This document shows, in pieces, positions 8,495-15,745 of a stretch of 64,000 nucleotides of DNA. The position numbers and the translations under genes are program-made. This DNA comes from RI-43 sp033764725 (GTDB lineage Bacteria > Pseudomonadota > Alphaproteobacteria > Caulobacterales > Aquidulcibacteraceae). Location: NCBI GenBank assembly GCA_033764725.1, contig JANRIR010000007.1:1-64000 (forward strand), read 5' to 3'. Each line of letters starts with the position of its first letter. The first letter of the stretch is position 1. Below the pieces are notes generated by a model that searched no databases, was not told where the DNA came from, and saw only the letters and a program-made list of their open reading frames with translations.

Positions 8495-9198
8495 GCACTT
8501 GGCGCACGATCGGGGTCCTCGGCGGCATGGGCCCGGTCGCCTCCGCCGATTTTGTCGCGCGTCTCGTCGCCAGCGCGGGCGCGCTGGCGGATACGGAGCA
8601 TCCGCGCATTCTGCTCGACAGCAATCCCGGCGTGCCTGACCGCAACGCCGCCGCACGCGGCGAGGGCGCTTCGCCAGGCCCGGCGCTCGCGGCGATGGCG
8701 CGCGGCCTGGTAGGCGCCGGCGCCGAGGTCTTGGCGATGCCTTGCAACGCGGCGCATGGCTGGTCCGATGCAATCCGGAATGCTGCGCCGGAAGCGCGCT
8801 TCGTCGACATGGTCGCCGAGACCGTCGCAGCGGCGATCGCACGCCGCGTCCCGCGCGTCGGGGTCGTCGCCGTAGAGGCGACGCATGCGCTCGGCCTCTA
8901 TAGCCGCCCGCTTGAGCAAGCCGGGCTTGCGGTGATCGAGGCTGATCCGCAGAAAACTGCGCTGCTGGTCAAGCGTGTGAAAGCGGGCGATCTATCGCGC
9001 GATGCGCGCCAGGCCGCCGCCGACTTGGCCGCAGGCTTGGTCGCGCGTGGGGCAGGACTCGTCGTCATGGCGTGCACCGAGATCCCGCTTGTGCTTGCGC
9101 CTGACGACAGCCCTGCGCCATTGTTGGACCCAACCGCGGTCCTTACGTCGGCGACCCTGGCGGCGGCGCGACGCACTGGCGTCCAAGCATTCGCCTGA
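8491..9198 (+). CDS. aspartate/glutamate racemase family protein
   Basis: 235 residues. The start IGVLGGMGPVASADF is the hallmark of the Asp/Glu/hydantoin racemase superfamily. Both catalytic cysteines are visible, in MPCNAAHGW and MACTEIPLV, as expected for the two-base PLP-independent mechanism. The GTG start overlaps the stop of the preceding PLP enzyme. A racemase joined to a D-cysteine desulfhydrase-like enzyme suggests that the pair handles D- and L-forms of a sulfur amino acid; that is inference, since the family mostly acts on aspartate. Confidence 0.85.
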   Translation: MSTWRTIGVLGGMGPVASADFVARLVASAGALADTEHPRILLDSNPGVPDRNAAARGEGASPGPALAAMARGLVGAGAEVLAMPCNAAHGWSDAIRNAAPEARFVDMVAETVAAAIARRVPRVGVVAVEATHALGLYSRPLEQAGLAVIEADPQKTALLVKRVKAGDLSRDARQAAADLAAGLVARGAGLVVMACTEIPLVLAPDDSPAPLLDPTAVLTSATLAAARRTGVQAFA

Positions 9199-9202
9199 AG
9201 CG

Positions 9203-9217
9203 GAGGCGCGTCGCCTC
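9203..9217. terminator. possible bidirectional hairpin between convergent genes
   Basis: GAGGCG-CGT-CGCCTC, a perfect six-base stem, lies in the short gap between the racemase gene and the convergent tauD copy 2. There is no T-tract on either side, so intrinsic termination is uncertain. Confidence 0.3.
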
Positions 9218-9231
9218 GCATTGATCGCCCC

Positions 9232-10125
9232 CTAGCGCGTCACGACATCGCCTGACACCGTCACCCTCTCGACGACGCGATCGGACGGCCAGTAATCGCC
9301 CACTGCGCTGTGCTGGGTCGATCTATTGTCCCAGATCGCTATGGCGTTCGGCGTCCAGCGGAAACGCACCTGATACTCCGGAGTTTTGATGCGATCGAAC
9401 AACAGCCGCAGCAGGCGATCGCTTTCCTCGGGATCGACGCCGAGGATGCGCGTGGTGAAGGTGTAGTTCACATAAAGCACACGCTCACCCGTTTCCGGGT
9501 GTCGGCGCACCACCGGATGCGCTACCGGCGGAAAATCGCGCGCGATCTCGGCGCGCTTTTCAGCTGATACGCGCGAGCCGAAGCTGCGCAAAATGCTGTG
9601 CTCGGCGTCAAGCCCGTCGATCCGTTCTTTCACCGCGTCGGGGAGGCCGCGCCACGCGGCTGCGGCGTCCGCCCAAAGCGTGTCGCCGCCGACTGGCGGA
9701 AGGAGCCGCGCCCGCAGCACGGAGCCGATAGACGGGTTGCGGCGAAACGTGACGTCGGTGTGCCATTTGTTGAAGGCTTTATAACCTTCGATTGTCTCAG
9801 CCGTCGGCGTTACGCCTTCGGTTCCGCGGATGGAAAGGATTTCGGGATACCCTGGCACGCTGGGTATCACGGGATGCCCCTCAAGGTCTCCAAATCGTCG
9901 GCCCAGGGCGACATGGGCGGCGTGGCTGATGTCATTGTCGCGTATGAACACCACCTTGAAGCGCAGCCAAGCGGCGCGCAGCAACTCAAATCCCTCGTCG
10001 TCGAGAGCTTCCAGGTCCAATCCCCACAGCTCCGCGCCGATCGTCGCGGTCAAGGGATCGATGCGGACGCCGCGCGCGGCCGCGCGGTCAAACAGGGTGG
10101 TCTCTTCGTGCGCCGGCAACGCCAT
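9232..10125 (-). CDS. TauD-family 2-oxoglutarate-dependent dioxygenase (copy 2)
   Basis: 297 residues from the ATG at 10125, chosen because GGAGGCGG precedes it and the protein then matches family length; the open frame extends further upstream without homologous-looking sequence. Fe(II) ligands are in KWHTDVTF and NRSTQHSAVGDY, and the oxoglutarate Arg in VVERVTVSGD. It is clearly similar to copy 1 along its length, but shows changes in the substrate region, so the two probably cover different sulfonates or sulfate esters. It converges on the sulfate-importer operon, closing the sulfur locus. Confidence 0.86.
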   Translation of the reverse strand: MALPAHEETTLFDRAAARGVRIDPLTATIGAELWGLDLEALDDEGFELLRAAWLRFKVVFIRDNDISHAAHVALGRRFGDLEGHPVIPSVPGYPEILSIRGTEGVTPTAETIEGYKAFNKWHTDVTFRRNPSIGSVLRARLLPPVGGDTLWADAAAAWRGLPDAVKERIDGLDAEHSILRSFGSRVSAEKRAEIARDFPPVAHPVVRRHPETGERVLYVNYTFTTRILGVDPEESDRLLRLLFDRIKTPEYQVRFRWTPNAIAIWDNRSTQHSAVGDYWPSDRVVERVTVSGDVVTR

Positions 10126-10400
10126 GCTTCCGCCTCCGCTGATGCGGCGCAAGCTTCTCCCTGGACCGTCGCGCCTGCAATGAAGGAGAACTGAAGCGCG
10201 CTCCAGCCAACCTCGCGCCAGCGCCCGATTTGCGGCCATGAAACGGTGACCCCGTCCGCTTTAGGTCGCGACGTGAGCGGCGCCATGAAGGGAGCCGATT
10301 TGGGTGGCCGCTGATGCGTTGACCGGACTCCCAGAAGCGGTGAACTTGGATGCCAACAAAAACGCGCCTCGCGCCGTCCAAACCGAGATGAACGGGGGGC

Positions 10401-11348
10401 TCAACGGTCTTCGCGGCGGCGATAGTCTCGAGGGCCATAGCCCGTCTCGGCGCGGAAGGCGCGCGCGAAATGGCTGGGGTCTTGAAAGCCGACCTCGTCG
10501 GCGACGTCTGCGATCGCGATGTGCGGATTGAGCAGGAGGGTGCGCGCGCGCTCGATGCGCAGCCGCATCAGCCAGCGATGCGGCGTGATCCCGACGGTGC
10601 GCTTGAAGCTGCGGCAGAAGTGATACAGCGAAAGCCCTGCTGCATTGGCCAAATCTTCGAGCGTGAGGCGCTCTCCCAGATGGGCGTGGGTGAACTCGGT
10701 GAGGCGGCGCATGCGCGATGCGACGAGTGCGCCGGTCGCTGCGCTCATCCGCGGCGCCGCGTCGTAGCGCTTCAGCATTTCGATGCACAGAAGCGTCGCA
10801 TGCGCATCCATCTCGATCGCGGAAGGCGGATCGCGCCGATCCTGGGCGCGTTGGGCGTACGCGAGCGCCAGCCTCAGGAAGCGCGGATCCTGATGGAAGA
10901 CGATGTCCTCCCGAATCCGCGCCGGCTTGTCCATGCCGTGCTCGGCGATGTCGTCCACGAAGGATTTGGGCAGGAACAGATGCGAGAAATCGCACGCGCG
11001 CGGGCTGTTATAGTGGTCGTCGACGCCGGGATATTGCAGCGTGACGCTCTGGTCCAAAGGGCGCGCCGAGCGCGCCCGATGGCGGCCGTCGATCCTGCGC
11101 ACCATCGCTTCCGGCGTGGTGTAGCGAAAGAAAATGATCGAGTAGTGGCTGTCCCGCGTCGTGGGGGCGTCGAACCCTTTGGGTGCGGTCCAGGCCATGA
11201 GCGGCGCCTTCCAGCCGGCGTCCAAACCGTACGCTGCATCGAGCTGGATTCCCGCTCTTCGTGACGCCGCGAGGTAACCGGGAAAGTCGGTGAACAAGGT
11301 TTGGCGCAGCTGCGGGGCGAAGGTCTCCCTCGGGGTTTTCATATCCAT
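10401..11348 (-). CDS. AraC-family transcriptional regulator
   Basis: 315 residues if started at the MDMK codons (ATG 11348 or 11342); the upstream open frame looks non-coding. The C-terminal hundred residues hold the two helix-turn-helix motifs of AraC/XylS proteins: LTLEDLANAAGLSLYHFCRSF and IADVADEVGFQDPSHFARAF. The N-terminal part is a probable ligand-sensing domain without a motif I recognise. No obvious partner adjoins; the tauD copy 2 gene lies 275 bp downstream on the same strand. The target is unknown. Confidence 0.82.
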   Translation of the reverse strand: MDMKTPRETFAPQLRQTLFTDFPGYLAASRRAGIQLDAAYGLDAGWKAPLMAWTAPKGFDAPTTRDSHYSIIFFRYTTPEAMVRRIDGRHRARSARPLDQSVTLQYPGVDDHYNSPRACDFSHLFLPKSFVDDIAEHGMDKPARIREDIVFHQDPRFLRLALAYAQRAQDRRDPPSAIEMDAHATLLCIEMLKRYDAAPRMSAATGALVASRMRRLTEFTHAHLGERLTLEDLANAAGLSLYHFCRSFKRTVGITPHRWLMRLRIERARTLLLNPHIAIADVADEVGFQDPSHFARAFRAETGYGPRDYRRREDR

Positions 11349-11595
11349 CTCAATGGGCGGAGCCGATGATCTCTCAAGCTTGCCGTCGAACCCTTGCGAA
11401 GCCAAGGGGTAGGGCGCTCCCTTACGGCGCCTTGTCGGCAATTTACGGCCACTTTGGGCAAAAGAAGGCGCATCAGCGGCCTCACGCACGCCCGGCGAGC
11501 GCCTGACGACCGCCGGGTTCGCATCGCCGTCGACAGGACTTGCATGATGCGAGACGACGGCGATCACGCGGCGCGCCATCGCAGCGATCGCGCAT

Positions 11596-12498
11596 TCAGG
11601 CTTGCGCGATGAGCGCCTTCATCGCGTCGCGATCGCGCTTGGGCGGCGCGCCGAACATGCGCGCATATTCGCGACTGAACTGGGACAGGCTTTCATAGCC
11701 GACGTGTAGCGCCGCCTCGGTCACGCTGGCGGCTTGGACGATCATCAGCCGGCGCGCTTCCAACAGGCGCAAATGCTTTTGGTATTGCAGCGGCGACATG
11801 GCCGTCAGCGTCCGGAAATGTTCGTGAAACGATGACGCGCTCATCCCGGCTGCGTCCGCCATGTCCTCGACGCGAATGGGCCGCATGAAGTTCTTGCGGA
11901 TGAAATGAATCGCATCGGCGATTTTTCGGGTGTGGCTTTCGGCGCGTGCGATTTTGCACACTTCGCCGCCATTGGGCCCGGTCAGCAGGTGGAAGCACAA
12001 TTCCTTCATCAGCGGCGGGTGTAGGATCGCCATCGCATCGGGCGTCACGAGCAAGCGGGCGAGGCGGAGGACGCAATCCGCCATCGGTTCCGACAGCCGC
12101 TCCACGAACACGCCCAGGCGCTCTGATGTCGGTCGAGGCGGAGAGGGCAGCTGCTCCAAGACCTCGTGCATGATTCCGATGTCGAGGCCGATCGTCATGC
12201 CGAGATAAGGCGCCGCGCGCGAGGCCCGCGTCACGCGCCCCATTGCGGGAACTTCCACGCTCACCACCAGCGCGGCGCCTTCGTCATAATCGAAAACGTC
12301 CTCGCCGAGCGTGATCTGTTTCGCGCCCTGCGCGACCACGCACAGAGACGGCGTGTACAAGCCGTATTGCGCATCGCCGGAGGCCACCGGCTCTGTGTGG
12401 CGCATGACGATGAGACCGTCGATCGGCGTGAGGAAGACGCGGCCGTCGCTTTCGCGCGTCGCAATGAATGCCTCAAGCGCTTCTCTCAAGGGGGCCAT
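11596..12498 (-). CDS. AraC-family regulator with AraC_N sensor domain
   Basis: 300 residues. The N-terminal half fits the AraC_N type sensor (PF06719-like: GLYTPSLCVVAQGAKQITLG and YDEGAALVVSVEVPAMG), the C-terminal half the paired helix-turn-helix region (IRVEDMADAAGMSASSFHEHF and VTEAALHVGYESLSQFSREY). Relatives often control a neighbouring reductase or efflux gene. It is divergent from the SDR-MFS-SDR operon with a 179 bp shared promoter region, so it is the best candidate for the regulator of that operon. Confidence 0.88.
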   Translation of the reverse strand: MAPLREALEAFIATRESDGRVFLTPIDGLIVMRHTEPVASGDAQYGLYTPSLCVVAQGAKQITLGEDVFDYDEGAALVVSVEVPAMGRVTRASRAAPYLGMTIGLDIGIMHEVLEQLPSPPRPTSERLGVFVERLSEPMADCVLRLARLLVTPDAMAILHPPLMKELCFHLLTGPNGGEVCKIARAESHTRKIADAIHFIRKNFMRPIRVEDMADAAGMSASSFHEHFRTLTAMSPLQYQKHLRLLEARRLMIVQAASVTEAALHVGYESLSQFSREYARMFGAPPKRDRDAMKALIAQA

Positions 12499-12677
12499 CG
12501 CGCAACGCCTCTCGCGGTATCCGACAAGGCCTGAGATAGAGGTCGCCGGCGTACGCGTCCAGCTGTGCTGGAGGATTAGGCAAGTTTTTCGCGGAATCGG
12601 GCGCGCGGACGCTCCAACCCGCAGACAAGGTGCTGACGATCGGCGCAGACGCGCTGCGCATGCAAGGGCTGCGACTG

Positions 12678-13616
12678 ATGGCGAATTGGACGTCGGACGA
12701 CATGCCGCCGCAGCGCGGGCGCAGCGCGGTGGTCACCGGTACGGGCGGATTGGGTTTCGAAACGGCGTTGGCGCTGGCGCGCGCGGGGGCGGCTGTCGTC
12801 ATCGCGGGGCGCAATGCGCGCAACGGCGCGGAAGCGATCGCGAGAATCCATGGCCTCATCGCGACCGCCAATGTTCGTTTTGAGCAACTCGATCTCGCGA
12901 GCTTGACCTCCATCGCGGCGTTCGGCGCGCGAATGCGCAGTCAATCGACGAGCCTCGATCTTCTGATCAACAATGCCGGCGTCATGCGCCCGCCGAAACG
13001 GCTCGAAACCGTCGACGGGTTCGAGATTCAATTGGGCACCAATCATCTCGGCCATTTCGCCTTGACCGCACAGCTTTTGCCGCTGTTGCGCAACGGGGTA
13101 GGCGCCCGCGTGGTGACGTTGTCGAGCGTCGCCGCCCACGCCGCGACGATCGATTTTGACGATTTGCAGGCTGAACGGCGCTACGAGCCGATGTCGGTCT
13201 ACGGCCAGTCGAAGCTCGCTTGCCTTATGTTCGCCTACGAACTGCAACGGCGCAGCGACGCCGGCGATTGGGGGATCGCGAGCCTCGCGGCGCATCCGGG
13301 CCTGTCGAAAACGGACCTGCTGCTGAAGGCGCCGGGCGCCGAAGGCAGGATCAATCCGATGTTCCGCCTGGTCAGAATGACGATGCAATCGCCTGCACAG
13401 GGCGCGCTGTCGACGCTGTTCGCCGCGACGGCGCCGGAGGCGACGCCGGGCGGCTTTTACGGGCCCAATCGTCTACGCGAAACGCGCGGCCATCCCGCGC
13501 CGTCGCGGATCGCGCCGCAGGCGAAGGATGCATCCGGCGCGGCGCGTTTGTGGCGAGAGTCCGAGCGTCTGACGGGTGCGGTCTTTGCAGCGCGCATCCA
13601 CGGCGCCGGCCAATGA
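12678..13616 (+). CDS. SDR-family oxidoreductase, retinol-dehydrogenase-like
   Basis: 312 residues from the ATG at 12678; an ATG 48 bp upstream is possible. Features of the short-chain dehydrogenase family: NNAGVM, the catalytic Ser in VVTLSSVAAH and YGQSK for the Tyr-Lys pair. The nucleotide loop reads VVTGTGGLGFE, one residue shorter than the usual TGxxxGxG, which is unusual and may weaken or alter cofactor binding. The stop overlaps the start of the MFS gene (ATGA). The substrate is unknown. Confidence 0.82.
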   Translation: MANWTSDDMPPQRGRSAVVTGTGGLGFETALALARAGAAVVIAGRNARNGAEAIARIHGLIATANVRFEQLDLASLTSIAAFGARMRSQSTSLDLLINNAGVMRPPKRLETVDGFEIQLGTNHLGHFALTAQLLPLLRNGVGARVVTLSSVAAHAATIDFDDLQAERRYEPMSVYGQSKLACLMFAYELQRRSDAGDWGIASLAAHPGLSKTDLLLKAPGAEGRINPMFRLVRMTMQSPAQGALSTLFAATAPEATPGGFYGPNRLRETRGHPAPSRIAPQAKDASGAARLWRESERLTGAVFAARIHGAGQ

Positions 13617-14866
13617 CGTCCAGCGCGTATCAGCAGTCGCTTCTCGTCGTGCTGTTCCTGATCAGCATGATGAGCCAGATCGACCGCTTTCTGCCGTTCA
13701 TCCTGGCGGAGTCGATCAAGGCCGAACTCGGGCTGAGCGACACGCAGCTTGGCCTTGTGAATGGTCTGGCGTTCGCCGTCTGCTATTCGCTGATGTCGTT
13801 GCCGCTCGCGCGCGTGGCCGATCGCGGCTCGCCGCGCATGCTGCTCGCGGGTTGCCTGTTGGTGTGGAGCGCAATGACCGCGCTCGGCGGCCTCGCGACG
13901 AGTTTCCTTTTTCTCGCGCTGTCGCGCTTTGGCGTGGCGCTGGGCGAAGCGGGGGGCGCGCCCGCGGCGCACGCCATCATCGCGCGGCAAGTGAATCCCA
14001 AACGCCGCGGTTTGGCCATCGGCATTTTCTCCATGGGCATTCCTGTCGGGACGATGATCGGGTTCGCTGTGGGCGGCGCCATCGCCGATTCGTTGGGGTG
14101 GCGCATGGCGCTGTTCGGCGCCGGCGCGATCGGGGCGCTGCTCGTCGGGCTCACGCTTGCCGCGATCCGGCCGACGCCGCCGACGCCGACGATGGGCGTC
14201 TCCGCCGAAGGCTTTTTCTCCGCGAGCATGCGCTTGCTCAACGCCGATGGCTTTCGCTGGCTGGTCATCGGCGCCGTCGCTGCAGGCTTTGCAGCAGCGC
14301 CCTTCTATGCCTTCGGCGCGCCGTTCCTTATGCGGACATACGGCTACAGCGCCAGTGAAGTCGGCTTGGCTTTTGGCCTGTTACAAGGCTTGACCGGGAT
14401 TGCGGGAACCATGATCGGCGGACGCTTGTTCGACCGCGCGGTGCGCTCGGGGACAGGCCGCGTGCTTGGTCCGCCGGGCGTGCTGTTCCTCGCCGCGAGC
14501 GCGACCACGGCGGCGGCGCTGTTCGCGCCGGCGGGATGGTTGTCCATCGTGCTGCTGACGCCCGGCATGTTGTCTTTCGCCTTCCTGTTGCCCTGGGGAT
14601 TCGGCGCGGCCCACCTCGTCGCGGGACCAGGCAAAGAAGCGATGGCGACGAGCCTGATCATGATCGGGTCCGGACTTTTTGGGCCTGCGCTTGGTCCCGT
14701 GCTCGTTGGCTTGATCAGCGATGCGGCGACCGCGGCGGGCGCGCCCAACGCGCTTGGTCTTGGCCTGCTTATCGGTCCTGTCGCGAGCGGCGTGGCCGGC
14801 GTCGCCATCCTGATCGCCAATCACCGCATCGCCGCTGCGCGCCGCGCGTCCTCAGCGGCTGAATGA
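13613..14866 (+). CDS. MFS transporter
   Basis: 417 residues, twelve likely membrane helices. The family loop between helices 2 and 3 is LPLARVADRGSPRMLL, close to the GxxxDRxGRR consensus, and AHAIIARQVNPKRRGLAIG follows helix 5. The ATG overlaps the stop of the upstream SDR, so it belongs to the same operon. The sequence resembles the spinster-like or sugar/organic-acid branch of MFS in this phylum, but no substrate can be given. Confidence 0.85.
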   Translation: MTSSAYQQSLLVVLFLISMMSQIDRFLPFILAESIKAELGLSDTQLGLVNGLAFAVCYSLMSLPLARVADRGSPRMLLAGCLLVWSAMTALGGLATSFLFLALSRFGVALGEAGGAPAAHAIIARQVNPKRRGLAIGIFSMGIPVGTMIGFAVGGAIADSLGWRMALFGAGAIGALLVGLTLAAIRPTPPTPTMGVSAEGFFSASMRLLNADGFRWLVIGAVAAGFAAAPFYAFGAPFLMRTYGYSASEVGLAFGLLQGLTGIAGTMIGGRLFDRAVRSGTGRVLGPPGVLFLAASATTAAALFAPAGWLSIVLLTPGMLSFAFLLPWGFGAAHLVAGPGKEAMATSLIMIGSGLFGPALGPVLVGLISDAATAAGAPNALGLGLLIGPVASGVAGVAILIANHRIAAARRASSAAE

Positions 14867-14884
14867 TTCAACAGGGAGACGTTG

Positions 14885-15730
14885 ATGTCCGAGACCGATA
14901 ATTCCCGCCGTACATTCCTGGCGCTTGCAGCCGCGGCGGCGCCCCTCGCCGCTGCGGGTTCAGCCGCCGCCCAAACCGCACAGCAACGACCGCGGCCGCG
15001 TTCGGGCGCTTCGCGCGCGGCGATCGTGACAGGCTCATCGCGCGGCATCGGCGCCGCCATCGCCAAGCGTCTCGCGCGCGACGGCTTTGCGGTGACGGTG
15101 AATTGCCTCGTCAATCGCGACTTGGCGGCGCAGGTCGTGCGCGACATCGAAGGCACCGGCGGGCGCGCCATCTGGCGCCAAGCGGACGTCGCCGATCCCG
15201 CCGCCGTGCGCGCGCTGTTCGCGGCGAATGAGGAGGCGTTTGGCGGCGTCGAGGTCGTGGTGAGCAATGCCGGCATCATGAACGTCGCGCCGTTCGCAGC
15301 CATGACCGACGACGCCTTCGACCGCATGATCGCAACCAACTTGAAGGGCAGCTTCAACGTGCTGCGTGAAGCTGCGCGCCGCACTCGGGACGGCGGCCGC
15401 ATCATCGCCTTGGCGTCGACGGCGATCACACAAAAGCGGCCGACGCACGGTCCCTATGCCGCAACAAAATCGGCGCAGGAAATGTTTTGCGGATCGTTGG
15501 CGAAGGAGCTGGCCGGCCGCCGCATTTCAGTGAACGCCGTGGCGCCGGGCCCCACAAATACAAGCCTGTTTCAGGCCCCGCCGCCCGTGCGCCAGATGGC
15601 GGTGGATGCAACGCCCTATGGCCGCATCGGCGAGCCGGAGGACGTCGCAAACGCCATCGCCGCGCTGTGCGGCGCCGACGGCGAATGGATCAACGGTCAA
15701 TTGGTCTATGCCAATGGCGGCTTTTTTTGA
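14885..15730 (+). CDS. SDR-family oxidoreductase with Tat signal peptide
   Basis: 281 residues from ATG 14885, which follows a GGGAGA ribosome site. The N-terminus has the twin-arginine motif SRRTFLAL, a hydrophobic stretch and an AAAQ cleavage-like site near residue 30, so the enzyme is probably exported folded to the periplasm. The SDR core follows: VTGSSRGIG cofactor loop, VVVSNAGIM, and YAATK catalytic pair. Periplasmic SDRs are uncommon; Tat export would let it carry its bound NAD(P). It is the last gene of the SDR-MFS-SDR series. Confidence 0.85.
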   Translation: MSETDNSRRTFLALAAAAAPLAAAGSAAAQTAQQRPRPRSGASRAAIVTGSSRGIGAAIAKRLARDGFAVTVNCLVNRDLAAQVVRDIEGTGGRAIWRQADVADPAAVRALFAANEEAFGGVEVVVSNAGIMNVAPFAAMTDDAFDRMIATNLKGSFNVLREAARRTRDGGRIIALASTAITQKRPTHGPYAATKSAQEMFCGSLAKELAGRRISVNAVAPGPTNTSLFQAPPPVRQMAVDATPYGRIGEPEDVANAIAALCGADGEWINGQLVYANGGFF

Positions 15731-15745
15731 CGCCCTTCAGGCGCG

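Noticed and set aside
15721..15728. T-run near the end of the Tat SDR gene as an intrinsic terminator
   Set aside because: The T-run is inside the coding end (GGFF codons), and no stable stem precedes it.
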